Translations under genes and position numbers: made by a program
Assembly: GCA_963693305.1 (NCBI GenBank)
Contig: OY855908.1
Span: 9,206,516 to 9,270,515 of the forward strand
Length of the DNA: 64,000 nucleotides
Direction of reading: 5' to 3'
From: Meandrina meandrites
Taxonomy: Eukaryota; Cnidaria; Anthozoa; Scleractinia; Meandrinidae
Shown here: positions 34,563 through 47,500 of the stretch, one piece after another
Position numbering within the stretch: position 1 is the first letter of the stretch
How the letters are laid out: the number at the start of each line of letters is the position of its first letter
The notes under the pieces: generated by a model
What the model was told of the DNA's origin: nothing
Seen by the model: only the letters and a program-made list of their open reading frames with translations
Database searches by the model: none

Positions 34563-36121
34563 CTATGTGGTGGTTAATAATCATCCCCCGCGGCAGATGC
34601 TATATTTATATGAGAAGAAACAACTGTTTACCATAAATACAATTTTACAATTCCGAAGCAAAAACATAAACCCACAAACACTTCCAACAGGGGGAAAAAG
34701 AAACCATCTTAGTTGTAAAAGATATGAATGTTTAAAAACAGCTGCATTGTAAACAACACTCTAGAAGTGTCTAGCAGTAGTTAAATTGGTCCTCGGCTTG
34801 TTGGGTTCAGCGATTTTCAAAGGAGCCTAAGATGAGGGTCAAAACTGAAGTAATACAAAAGAGGCGAACAAAAGAAACCCGACATCGTTTCATGACTAGT
34901 ATGTCTGGCAAAGGATACATGCTAAGATATAATAGTAATGAATCAAAAATGGTATATGAAAGGGTAAGTTGGACACCTTGGGCGTAGCCTCCCCATATAA
35001 GAACTTTTTTAGTATACCCCCTCCCCCCTGGGATTTATGCGACGCACTTCGCTATTGTATAACGATAGTCAACCGGTGGTATCAATATGAATAGATCACC
35101 AGAATCAACCAAGTCTGCATTAAAAAAAATAATAATAAAATAAATCACTTTATTTAAGTGTCAATATATTTAGCTGTACTAATTGAGGACACTGTAAATA
35201 GTGAAACAAATATTATAAATCAAATAGAAACTTGTTAAAAATCCCAACAAACTGGCAGGAGGCTGACCAGTTGGCTATATATAAAGCGTGGAGGAGTTGA
35301 AGTCGGGAACACCGAAGAAAAATCCATCTAGTGGCAGGGAGGAGGATTTGAACCCGGGACCTCCGGATTACAAGTCCAGCACCCTAACCACTGGGCCACG
35401 CTGCCTCCATTGTATAATTTCACGTCATTTTGATTCGTCCTCACCGTTAGGGGTGTAGAATGCTCCATAGAGAATTCATAATTTAGCGAAGTCTCGAAAT
35501 CTCGGAGTCTCAAAATAAAGTTGCATTGTCCTTTGCATCCAAACGTTGTTACATTCCGCCTAATTATGCCATTCCGCAAGTCATGCCAGATGGCATTCTG
35601 CAAACTGATTCCGCCTCACCGCGTGCGAAGCGAATAAATTCGGCCTTAAATTTTGAGCTCCGCAAGTGGCATTTTGGTGGTGTTCCGTTATTATCTAAAC
35701 AAATTGATACTGATTTAGCCAAACTAAGAGTGCTGGAATGATTTGTTTAGCTTTGATATAAAGGCCTACCTAGTACAAAGGTATTTTTCGACACTTGTCG
35801 CCGGATGTCTGACCGTTAGTAACATTGGCTCGTGACTTGCTTCCAAAAGCTTAAAGATAAAATTCGAGTCCATGGGAATACCATTCAAGTGCTTTGTTAG
35901 ACTGTGAAAGTCGGTGGGGACGAACGCGAAAGCGAACGAGCGCGATAAACGCTACGATCGAGCATGTCGTCGAGGGCAGCACCCAAATAATGCGAGATCA
36001 CGAATCTGACCGTAAAGCGCTTTTATCGATTGAACAAAAACCTTGAATGAAGTTTGCTGTAAAATTGAAGCAAGAAACTTACCTCTGCAGATGTAATTCG
36101 AGATGTTAACACTGCAAGCTT
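34563..36121. repeat. Segmental tandem duplication, copy 1 (with a SINE inserted)
   Basis: Starts CTATGTGGTGGTTAATAATC and ends TGTTAACACTGCAAGCTTA. It matches 36450-37638 closely. It differs by a SINE (35122-35408) and by about 120 bp (35547-35664) that are missing from copy 2. Confidence 0.92.
35122..35408 (-). mobile_element. tRNA-derived SINE, Thr-like head (copy 2)
   Basis: Minus strand: GGAGGCAGCGTGGCCCAGTGG (box A TGGCCCAGTGG), a five-pair anticodon stem with loop CTTGTAA, box B GGTTCAAATCC, a body with GCCACTAGATGGA and an A/T-rich tail. CATT flanks both ends. The empty site is preserved in the second duplication copy near 37007, proving insertion. Confidence 0.9.
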
Positions 36122-36449
36122 AAGAAAACAAACTAATTTTCTTTGCTTGGCTGCCTTGTTTACCAGCTAATACGAGACATTCTTGCTAAAAATAAGAAAC
36201 CCCTTCAATTCACGCTCTGTTTCTCTTGGACAAAGCTCTTTACTAAATTAATTAATGTCGCATTTCAATCAAGTTCTTTAGAGTCTTGAATCATGTTAAA
36301 AAGCCGATTGGTTTTGGATTTTTGGCACATTCGCTGTTTCATCCTCAAAATCTAAAGAACATAGTGGGATGATTTATAAAAGGCAAAAGAAAAGTCGATT
36401 TCGTAAGAATTTTGAGAGAGTTCTCTTCGATCTGGTAAACAACAGCCGT

Positions 36450-37638
36450 CTATGTGGTGGTTAATAATCATCCCCCGCGGCAGATGCTATATTTATATGA
36501 GAAGAAACAATTGTTTACCATGATTGCGATTTGACAATTCCGAAGCAAAAAGATAAACCCACAAACACTTCCAACAGGGGGAAAAAGAAACCATCTTAGT
36601 TGTGAAAGATATGAATGTTTAAAAACAGCTGCATTGTAAACAACACTCTGGAAGTGTCTAGCAGTAGTTAAATTGGTCCTCGGCTTGTTGGATTCAGCGA
36701 TTTTCAAAGGAGCCTAAGATGAGGGTCAAAACTGAAGTAATATAAAAGAGGCGAACAAAAGAAACCCGACATCGTTTCATGACTAGTATGTCTGGCAAAG
36801 GGTACACGCTAAGATATAATAGTAATGAATCAAAAATGGTATATGAAAGGTAAGTTGGACACCTTGGGCGTAGCCTCCCCATATAAGAACTTTTTTAGTA
36901 TACCCCCTCCCCCCTGGGATTTATGCGACGCACTTCGCTATTGTATAACGATAGTCAACCGGTGGTATCAATATGAATAGATCACCAGAACCAAACAAGT
37001 CTGCATTGTATAATTTCACGTCATTTTGATTCGTCCCCACAGTTAGGGGTGTAGAATGCTCCATAGAGAATTCATAATTTAGCGAAGTCTCGAAATCTCG
37101 GAGTCTCAAAATAAAGTTGCATTGTCCTTTGCATCCAAACGTAAGTGGCATTTTGGTGGTGTTCCGTTATTATCCAAACAAATTGATACTGATTTAGCCA
37201 AACTAAAAATGCTGGAATGATTTTTTTAGCTTTAATATAAAGGCCTACCTAGTACAAAGGTATTTTTCGACACTTGTCGCCGGATGTCTGACCGTTAGTA
37301 ACATTGGCTCGTGACTTGCTTCCAAAAGCTTAAAGATAAAATTCGAGTAGATGGGAATAACATTCAAGTGCTTTGCTTTGTGAAAGTCGGTGGGGACGAA
37401 CGCGAAAGCGAACGAGCGCGATAAACGCTACGATCGAGCATGTCGTCGAGGGCAGCACCCAAATAATGCGAGATCACGAAGCCAACCGTAAAGCGGTTTT
37501 ATCGATTGAACAAAAACCTTGAATGCAAAAAAAAGGGAAGACGTCACCCCATTATCATATTAGTTCAATTTGCTGTAAAATTGAAGCACGAAACTTACCT
37601 CTGCAGATGTAATTCGAGATGTTAACACTTCAAGCTTA
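36450..37638. repeat. Segmental tandem duplication, copy 2
   Basis: Same order of sequence as copy 1 and lacks the SINE. A 44-bp insert (near 37525-37570, with a run of A and GACGTCACC) is present only here. About 330 bp of unrelated sequence separate the copies. Confidence 0.92.
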
Positions 37639-38903
37639 TTTACACAGCACGAAAATGGAGATTTACGGAAAACTGAAGGTGGCTTATTAAATGTCCTTAA
37701 TTAAAGTTGGTTACCGTGCGTAAATCTGGCGTAAATGTGGCTTAAATTTGGCATTTAAGGAACTTCAAGTGTCATCTCAAGTTCGCTTAAATGTTTCAGT
37801 TTCTTTAGGAAAGATTAAATATGAGTGTAAAGGTGGCTTAGGGGTCAGCTTTAAAAAATGTAAAGGGAACGTGAAGCTGATTAAATTCCATATTTACACC
37901 AGCTTTACTTCAGCTTTACACCACAGTAAAGTTATGTTTTCATGCTGTAGGTATACCAGGGCTGCGACAAAAGATTGTATTCATCAAACACATGCGTCTT
38001 CATGATTTTTTAGACTTGCCTACAGTCGAGCTCGCGCGATCGGAGAACACAAAGCGCGAAGATCGTGCTGGGATGATCCGCTGGTAAAGTGAAACCGGTA
38101 ACGAGAAGCGAACGACTTTGAGAAAATGTTGTTTAATTTCTCTCCGGGTGTAAAATACATATCTCGCTTATACATTCACATTCGAAAATAATTATAAAAC
38201 GATTACATAGGCTCCGTGTAAACACTTCGGGATCGTGGACTCTGGGAACGAGATTGCTAATGAATGCTCAAGAATTCTATTGCGTTCGGCGTCACGATCA
38301 CGTATTTATGTTGTAAACGTATACGCGCGACAGACGCGTAAAAATCCTAATAAGTTGTTTGAATTTGGAGCAAAAATTCTACTTCAAGGAAAATAACTAC
38401 AAAACAGTTATCTTCCGTTTCATGACTTTTTATACCAAAGGATTCGTCTTCATACTCTAGGATCCCGCCAGATGTGTGGTATAATCAAGAAAATCCACGA
38501 ACGATATTGCACAGAGCGTATTAGGCCATATTCAATACGAATATTCCAGGTGTATATCACGTATTGTGTGCGTCTTGAATGCTCGAGGATTCAATCGCGT
38601 CACGATTGCGTATTCAAGGCTAGAATACGCTAGAATATTTATGCTTTTGTGCAGTGAGTAACGTCAAAATACCGGGAATTAGCGAAGTAACTCTAAGGTT
38701 ATTTGTTATGCTGAGCTCATTAGCCCTTGAAAAGAAACCGGGGACCACACCAACCAAAGAAAAATTTTAGACCTCCGTGAATAAGATCACCGTTCCTCTA
38801 CCGACTGAGCTACGAGGTTTGACGGGAGCAGATTGTGTGTAACAAAGGTGGTAATTCGTGACAAAGTAGATGCTGCATGGCGCAACAATGCATTCGCAAT
38901 TAA
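37639..38903. other. Upstream region of SLC6 gene B
   Basis: AT-rich. 37640-37930 has many CTTTAC/TTTAC words. 38210-38640 shares the CGTATTC vocabulary of 31895-32670. A tRNA-like piece on the minus strand (38765-38825: CGTAGCTCAGTCGGTAGAG, no box B) is a SINE-head relic. No protein-like ORF is present. Confidence 0.4.
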
Positions 38904-39075
38904 TAGGCCGTTTTCGTATTCTCGGTATCGAACTGGAACTAGCTTGCAATTGAGGCTAATGCGGGTAAATCTTTTCTAATGCAAATGAGATGAAGCTATT
39001 TTTAATGATATTCCCCCGAATTAGCCTCATTACATGCTAGTCCCAGTTCAAAACCGAGAGTACGAAACTGGCCTA
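38904..39075. mobile_element. 172-bp MITE-like hairpin just upstream of SLC6 gene B
   Basis: Ends TAGGCCGTTTTCGTATTCTC and CGAAACTGGCCTA, with mirrored interior words (GAACTGGAACTAGCTTGCAA and ATGCTAGTCCCAGTTC; GAGGCTAATGC and TTAGCCTC). A TA at each end fits a 2-bp target duplication as in Tc1/mariner-type elements. It ends 84 bp before the start codon. Confidence 0.85.
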
Positions 39076-39159
39076 TTGTAGTACCCGTAATATCCAAATA
39101 CTTTACTTAATTTTTCGTCACTACACATAGTTTGCATTTATTAGAACAGGAAATCCAGA

Positions 39160-39289
39160 ATGGCTGGAACTGTTAATGAACGAGAGACCTGGACAGCAAA
39201 GCTTGATTTCCTTCTCGCCTTGATGGGCTTTTCTATCGGCCTTGGAAATATATGGCGATTTCCCTACCTGTGTTTCAAAAATGGCGGAG
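39160..39289 (+). CDS. SLC6 gene B exon 1 (start codon, TM1)
   Basis: [17 protein letters not shown], then [18 protein letters not shown]. The donor is GTTAGT. The ATG aligns with that of gene A. An acceptor-like TTTATTAG about 10 bases upstream hints at a spliced leader exon. Confidence 0.93.
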
Positions 39290-42200
39290 GTTAGTTTTTG
39301 CAGTGTAATGTTGTATGTTTCGTTAGGTACTTCATTATTGGGAAATTAAAATTATACTTCCCTGATCAAAATCTGAAGGAATTAGCGATGAAACAAATTA
39401 TTTAAATTAAGAATTACTTATTCCTTTAGTCGAGGCTACACACACCCTGGCCGTTCACAGCCCAGAATCCACGTGAACGAGCTCTCTAGAGATGATATTG
39501 ACCTCGCTGTAGTTAATAAAGGGAAATGGTTATAAAACCTGCCAAAACGACCATTTCTCTGTATAGCTTTAGTCAGATTATCACTAATAAGTTTATCAAT
39601 ATCATATCCAATCCCTACACAACCGTGATTGTGATTATATGTAAAGTAAATGTTTGGCATGCCCTTTTTCCGTTTTTTTTTTTTTTTTTTTTGTAATTCA
39701 GTTATTCATTCATAGCCCAGGCATTATTACCTGAGATTGTATGTTCAAGACCTCACATGCCATTGCGACTGCAACTCTTTTATCTTTAGAGATTTGGAAA
39801 GCAATATGCACTGCTTATTGATGCTGAACACAGATCCTCCGGTTTATGTTATGTGGTTTCAAAATTTCAGGTTGTTTTCTCATCCCGTACTTGATTTGCC
39901 TGGTAGTGGCTGGTGTTCCGGTTTTGGTCTTGGAAATTGCTTTGGGGCAGTTTACGAGCCAAGGTGCAATCACAGCATGGAAAATCTGTCCTCTTTTTCA
40001 AGGCAAGTATTGGTAAAGGCCGTTCATTGCATTAAAAGCAAGCAGACCCATCATCTCTATTTTCTCCCAAATTTCTCAAAATCATTAATAATTCATCTGG
40101 TTAGGAAATTAGAACCGTGACGGTGGTTTGGAAATCTGATCTTAATTTGCATAGATTTTTAAGTTTTTATTTCTCCGTTTTCTCCGTAGTTTTAGTTTCG
40201 ATTGAGAAGATATATCAAACACTCGTGAGAGTGTTTCATCACATGTCCAAACACCTCGAAGTTCGTCAAAAATACTCCGCTACGCGTCGTATTTTCAACT
40301 CTCTTCTCGTTGTTTGGAAATGTGATGAAACACCCTCCCTCGTGTTTGACATATTACGTAAACCAGCCAAAGAGATCCCAAGGGATTTACAACAATCCAG
40401 CAGACAAACACAAACATGCGGCATACGCGTATTGTGTTCCTTTTGGAGCGCATTCTTATGTTACTTATCCAACGACGAAAACCTAAAGCCAAGGCTGGGC
40501 ATAATATACCACTGGAATCAACAATAACTTAAGTTTTTATTTATTTATTATTTTTACTTTTCCTTACTAGGTATTGGTTATGCAGGCGTACTGGTCATGC
40601 AATACGTCAATATTTATTACACCGTGATTCTTGGCTGGGCCCTGTATTACATGTTTGCGTCATTCCAGACAAGACTTCCATGGTCACATTGTGGAAATGA
40701 ATGGAACACTCCGAACTGTGTGTTTTACAGCCAGGGAGAAACTCGTAGAACGATAACAAATGCTACGATCTTTGCAAATACAACAATGACTAATGCAACT
40801 AAAGTGTCAGCAAGCCAGGAATACTGGGAGTAAGTTGCGCAGTGTCATAAGTGATTTACCCTTCAAACTCTAACAGTGGTAACGATTAAATTTGTCCTCT
40901 ATTCATCAATACTAAGGCATCTAAACAGGTCATGAGTCATTTATTTATTTTTCATGGGAATAAAGACATCCATCGCCAAATGAAAAAAAAAACTGTCTTG
41001 CACCTGAAGTAACAGAATTATTCCATCCAGTGACTATAACTTGATTTTGTCAATAAATACAAAAAATACCCGCCTATTGGAGAACTTCAAGGCCTTTAAT
41101 TCCGTTACTAAGTTAGCTTTTGAAAGAATCAATCGGGTATGTAAGCCGGCGACTTGCAGGTCAGCGCAATGGCGTGAAAATCAGTGTAAATAATGCACAA
41201 ACAACGATCGACAAACTACGGCCATAAAACTTGTACAACTTGATTTTGTCAATAAAGAGAATGAATAATCGCCTTTTGGAGAACTTCGAGGCCTTTAATT
41301 CCACTGCTTACTTTTCCTTTCACATTTACAACGGTTGGGGAGCAGTTACATTAATTTTGGGAAGCAAAACTTTCATGGGTTCATTCGTCTCGTCACACAA
41401 AATGTCAAACTGCTGGCCCGTTCCGTTGACCGCGGTCAAGATCGGAAAATTTCGTCCGCTCCCGCAACCAAACAGATTGCAGGATTCGGATCATCTTGCC
41501 AGCTCACAAGCCAAGAAAAAAAATAATTTTAACTATCCTCTGTTGAAGGTTCACTGAATTAATTACAATTTTCTCCGCTAAAGTTCAGATTTATTTTGAT
41601 AATTCACTTCCCTGTGTCCTACAGTATCTTCCTGCCAAATTGTATAAAATTCTAACGAGTGGTTCTCGAGAAATATACGTATTTCCGAGAGGGCTTCTCA
41701 ACTGATTCAATCTCTTTTTTTTTTTTACCAACTACGCATGCGCTCCATTTAAGTGGGTTCTGGTTCTTACGGTATCAACGAAAAACCTGCAAAGTCACTG
41801 GATTCTTTGTATCTTAACGTTTTCTGACATTCCATTTAAACAAAAGACTAAAACCTACAACACACTGTGTCATTTTAAGAAGAAGAATACCACATGTAGG
41901 ACCGGCGTAGAACAATTAAACCTTCGCTCTATCTGTACCATGTTTCATCTTCGTAATCATTGTGTGCGCGCTGCCTCGCATCAGCAATAAAACCTGTGTT
42001 TGGCCACCTTAACAGATTTGTCACATGCAAAACTACGTTAATTGCCCTAGTTGTCACAGATTAAATTGGTTACAGCATTAGCTTTTAATTTCATCTGAAC
42101 TCTCTTTCATTAGCTACAGGGTTTTGCGGCTTTCAGGGGGTTTGGGTGAGCCAGGACCAGTGAACTGGGACTTAGCTTTGTGCCTTCTTTTGGCTTGGAT

Positions 42201-43059
42201 CATTTGTTACCTGTGCGTGTGCAAAGGCGTCAAGTCCAGTGGCAAGGTAAAGTTTCTTCTTATGTCAGTATCAGCTTGCAAAGTTGAGGCAGTGATAGGC
42301 TTTCAATGCACATTTAATGAAACGCATGAACTTGATTTATGTATAAGACGCCGTATTTTTGTAGGTGGTGTACTTCACTGCTACAGCTCCATATCTGTTA
42401 CTGACAGCCATTCTCATCCGTGGTGTGACGTTACCAGGAGCCGCTGATGGCATCAAGTTTTATCTTACCCCTGACCTATCAAGACTTCGCGACGGCCAGG
42501 TACTTATCTTTTCCCTTTTTTAATATCTATCTTCCCATGCGAAATGAGCGTGATAAAAATACAACTGTTCTTCAGAATATCAGTACAAAACAAAGCGCGC
42601 ACCCACATTTATGAGAATAGAGAATCCATCATGGAAATTATCGTACAGCAACAAAAGCTCTCTTTCTGCGACACAGTAAACTTTGTTGAAATCCTTGGTT
42701 GAGATTGTACCAAATTGTGCCTACTCGTACAAAGGACCCATTTTTGTCGGCTGTTTTTTTTTTTCAGGTTTAGTGTCGTCTTTTGATTTCGTTTTATTTT
42801 GTGCTGTAATTTAGGTTAGTTGTTTGTTCTTGTTTGTTTGTTTCTTTTTCACGCTGAGTCAGTATCAGCCCATCTGTGGAGGAGCTGAACTGCATGGTTG
42901 TGACGAAACTAGCTAATTGTCTTTTTAGGTCTGGATCGATGCTGGTACACAAGTGTTTTTCTCCTATTCTATTGGGACCGGAACCATGACAGCGCTTGGA
43001 AGCTACAACAAATTTAAAAACAACTTCTACAGGTACAGTATAACGGTGTCTGCTGTAAC

Positions 43060-43103
<44 letters not shown>

Positions 43104-44553
43104 TTAACTCACTCATAATTCATTCTCGTACTGTCTGTTTTTCTTTCCCTGTAGGGACGCCATATTTTTCACGTTATTCAACAGCGGGACAAGTTTCTAT
43201 GGCGGATTTCTGATCTTTTCTGTTTTGGGATTTATGGCAAAAAATCAAGGAGTGGAAGTGGGAGATGTGGCAAAGTCAGGTACTTTTCAGCTACTGCATC
43301 TCTTGAGTGATAAGAAATTGTCAAACCGAGTTAATGTTATCCTGAAAAAGTTATGGACATTTATGAAAATGATGTGTAATGAATGAATGAAAAATTGATT
43401 TATCTACTTGTATATGCGTGTCATTAAGGTGTTAGGCTTTAGAAAGAAACTAATTGGAAGACCCTTGCAATAAAAATGTTGAAAAAGTTCAAAACCAGAA
43501 ACAGCGCATGGGGGAGCCAGGTGGCGTATTTGGATTTCCGACTCGTCTTGTCAATCAGAAGTTAATGTCATGGAATAAGAGGAGTACATGGAACCTGTTA
43601 AAGCAGAAAAGTTAAAAAAATGTCAATATTTGTACTGAATTTCTGAGATATTTGTTTCCACAAAACGGATAGTAAGTCGGGCTAACTGAGATTCATTGCT
43701 GAAGAATTGTGTGACAAGCCTGCCATTGAATGGCAGTAGCGACGCTTGGGCATTGAGAACTACATTGTTCACTGTCTATGTGAGATTAGACTTGCCTGGT
43801 ATAGAAAGCCGTAACTCAGATTCATAACTCGAGGCCCCGATTTGCCCTTTTCTTATTAGCTTTAACTCGGACAAAAAACGCTGATAAAGGCTGCGGCTGC
43901 GGTGCACGTATGCATATAGTCTCCTTCGCAGCCGCTTTTTGGGACGTCACGCAACGCTCCCCCAAAGAAGCGGCTGCTAACATCCGAACAGCATTCCTTT
44001 CCCGCTCTTTGGGAGGAGCGTTACGTGACGTCCCAAAAAGCGGCTGCGAAGGAGACTAGTATGTATACAGTGTGTAAATTATTTTCTATCTGGATCCAGA
44101 TATCAGTCTCTTTATCTATTTCTCTTCCAGGTGCAGGACTCGCTTTCGTAGTTTATCCGGAAGCGGTATCTCAGATGCCTTTAGCTCCACTGTGGTCTGC
44201 TCTATTCTTTTTTATGATACTCTTGCTTGGTCTAGACAGCGAGGTAACTGTCTAACTGACTGACTGAATGTCTGAGTAAACTGATTAATCAGCCGACTGG
44301 TGCACTGAATCACAGACTGGCTGACTGACGGACTTACTGAATGACGGACTGACTTATTGACCAACTGACTAACTCACTGACTGGGTGACTAATTGGTAGA
44401 CCCACTGACGGACGGACGGACGGACGGACGGACGGACGGACGGACGGACGGACGGACGGACGGACCGACTGACTGACTGACGGACTGAATGACTTATTGA
44501 CCTACTGACTAATTATAACTCACTGACCGACTGACTAATTGACGTACTGACTA

Positions 44554-44584
<31 letters not shown>

Positions 44585-47500
44585 TACTGACTTACTTACT
44601 AACTGACTGTCCGTGTCAGCCAACTACCTAACTAACTAACTAATTAACTAACTGACTGACCGACCGACCGACTGACTGACTGACTATACGAGTTAAACAA
44701 TTAATTAAGGAACTAAGTAATTTATTTACCCGAGTAGCTAACTTACCGAGCCTCTGGTTCCAAAGATCAATATAACCGACTGTCTGACTAATTAGCCAGC
44801 AAGCTATTTAATTAATAGATTACTGACTAACTTATTAATTTATTGAGTTTCTGATTCCAAACATAGATTAACATCAATTCGACAGGTGAGAAATCCAGCT
44901 ATATTAAGTGAACGTACTCCTTTTCTGTTAAATGACTTGGATCGTAAATTGCACGACATCTTTTAAGTTCTTTGTCAATTTAGTTTGTTTAATTTAAAAT
45001 TTTATCGCACTGCGAGAGTTTCCTTTTTTGTATGCCTCCAGTTTGTAGGTATCGAAGGCGTTGTAACGGCTGTTGTTGATTGGTTCCCACATCATCTAAG
45101 ACGTGGATACCGCAAGGAAATGTTTACCACGTTTGTCTGTTTCATCTGGTTCCTCATTGGGCTGTCTATGGTTACTGAGGTATACAAACTTTCTTTTACT
45201 TTTTTTTTTTACCCATGTGACCATAGTTAGTAATCCTGGGCTGCCTTGTCTTGTTCATTTTTTTTTTTTTTTTATGATAGCTCAGTATGTCCTGCAATTT
45301 CCCATCCGATAATAGTAGACCTTTAAAACTCCATTCAGTGATTCATTTTGACTTTATCTTTAAGACAACGTTGTTGACACATATTTCGTCTGGGCCACAG
45401 ACCTGATTAAAGGAGGCCAATTGTGCACTGCGCTTTTACTAATACTGCTCTGTTAAAACCATTCACCATGTTCCAAATAATTTATGTCATAACCACCTGT
45501 TATTCAGGATGACAGCGTCATGTCATGAAAGTGAGTGTGTCAAATGTTTTTAATTATCAATTTCGTGTAGTAGTCATCCTTCTTCTGCAGTGATGATTCC
45601 TGAGTATGTTATGACAAGGCATAAATATTCACTGTTAATCTTGTCCTAGGGCGGGATGTACGTCGTGCAATTGTTTGACACCTTCTCTGGCAGCGGAACA
45701 GTTCTTTTGGTGGTGGTCTTCTGTGAAAGTCTGGCCATTGGATGGCTCTATGGTGAGAAGAATTTGTAAACACTATAACATTCAACGTCCTTTATGTCTT
45801 TATAAGGAGCGTGTTCTAATGGTTAGTGCGTTGAACATCGGATTGAGCGGTCACCGCGGTTCGGGTTCGAGCCCTGGCCGGAGTCATTATGTCTGTTCTT
45901 CGGAATATATAATTTACTTCTACAGTGCCACTCTCCACCCAGGAGTATAAATGTACCAGCAAATTGTTTGGGCAGCTCGATAGAATTGCAGGGAGCAACC
46001 TTCGATGGACTAACATCCCACTGAAGAGGAGGGGGAGGGGGAGGGGCAGCAATACTTCTAGCTGCTTCAGTTGAGCGTCGGGACGAAGTTGAGCGTTGGG
46101 ACTGTTGAGGCACTAGGCTTACAAGACTTAACCTTTTCGGTGATGAGATCTTCATCTGTATTAGAGTTTTTACTGCGTCCAAGATGACGGAGACGAAGAC
46201 GAACTTCAACCATTAAGGCCTGTTTTGCCATATCGTATATTTAACAATTTTTCCACGAGCGGCGTTGGATATGAGGTGGTAGATAGCCAACGAGGCGCGT
46301 AGCATATCCAACAAGCGCGAGTGGAATAATTGTTTTATCAAAAACGCGCACAAGAAGAATTGCAATATTTGAGCTCTCCAGCTGTTTTCGTCAACGAGTA
46401 TTTGCTACATTTGTGGTCAATAGTATATGAGCTCATATATACTATTGCCTGTTAACCAATCAAAACTCAGGAATTGCAATATACCATTGCTAGTTTTTAC
46501 TAATGAAGAATGTCACAATTTTGTGCACGTCGTATTAATACAAAATCGCGCCTACATCTTCAAAAATATTGATAATATTAAAAAGATATATAAATAGCTA
46601 ACACTACAGCATGTTTTACTTCCTGTCGGCAGGTCGTCATCGTTTCTATGACGACATGGAAAATATGCTGGGATTTCGTATCAATCCATGGATTGGCTGG
46701 TGCTGGTGTTTTCTTGCACCCATTTTTTGTTCGGTGAGTTTATTTTAACAAGTAGATTAGCTCGCTCTCAATTCTCCAGTCTTCGAAAGACTTTGGATCT
46801 CTTCCGGATCTTCGGAGGTTCTCAGACGAACTTCCGAGATCTTTTCAAAACTTTTCAGGGTCATCGACGAAATAGTTAATATTAATTAAGTGCACAAACA
46901 ATAGTAAGCATTTTTTTCATGCAACAAACAAATTCGATCATTCGCGTTGTGTTAAGCAATATGTTTAAGAAATTTTTGAAAGACTGAGCTTAGTCAACGG
47001 ATGCCCACTGTTTAATTTTGGATAGTTGTTTTCCTTTCCATGTGTAAATACGGGTTTCTCCTCGCTACTAGTCTTGTAGCTAAGTGATCCACTCTATGTA
47101 AATAAACTTTATAATTATGTTAGGGTGCTTTCTCTGTCTCCGACCCTTGATTTTCTTAAGAACACCTTGGTGCAGCAGAAAGTGTATTTTACAGCATTGA
47201 AGAATTGGCAAGGCCTACATATGGGACACATGTATTCACCAGAATCCAATTGGGTTTCTGACTAATTGCCACCAAAATCGTTTTACTTTGCAAGTCTCAT
47301 CATTTGAGAGCCAGCAATGAGGGAGACCGATAGAATTGCTTTCCCTTTACTATTGAGTCTATTAACAAGGTACGAGCACAAAAACTTTGAATTGGCTAGC
47401 ACAAATCTCAAAAAATCATTCAATGGCTTTGTATATTACTCTGAAAACCAGCTTAGCAGCCCAGAGTGCACCTCTATTCAAGTAAAGGATTGATCGACAC

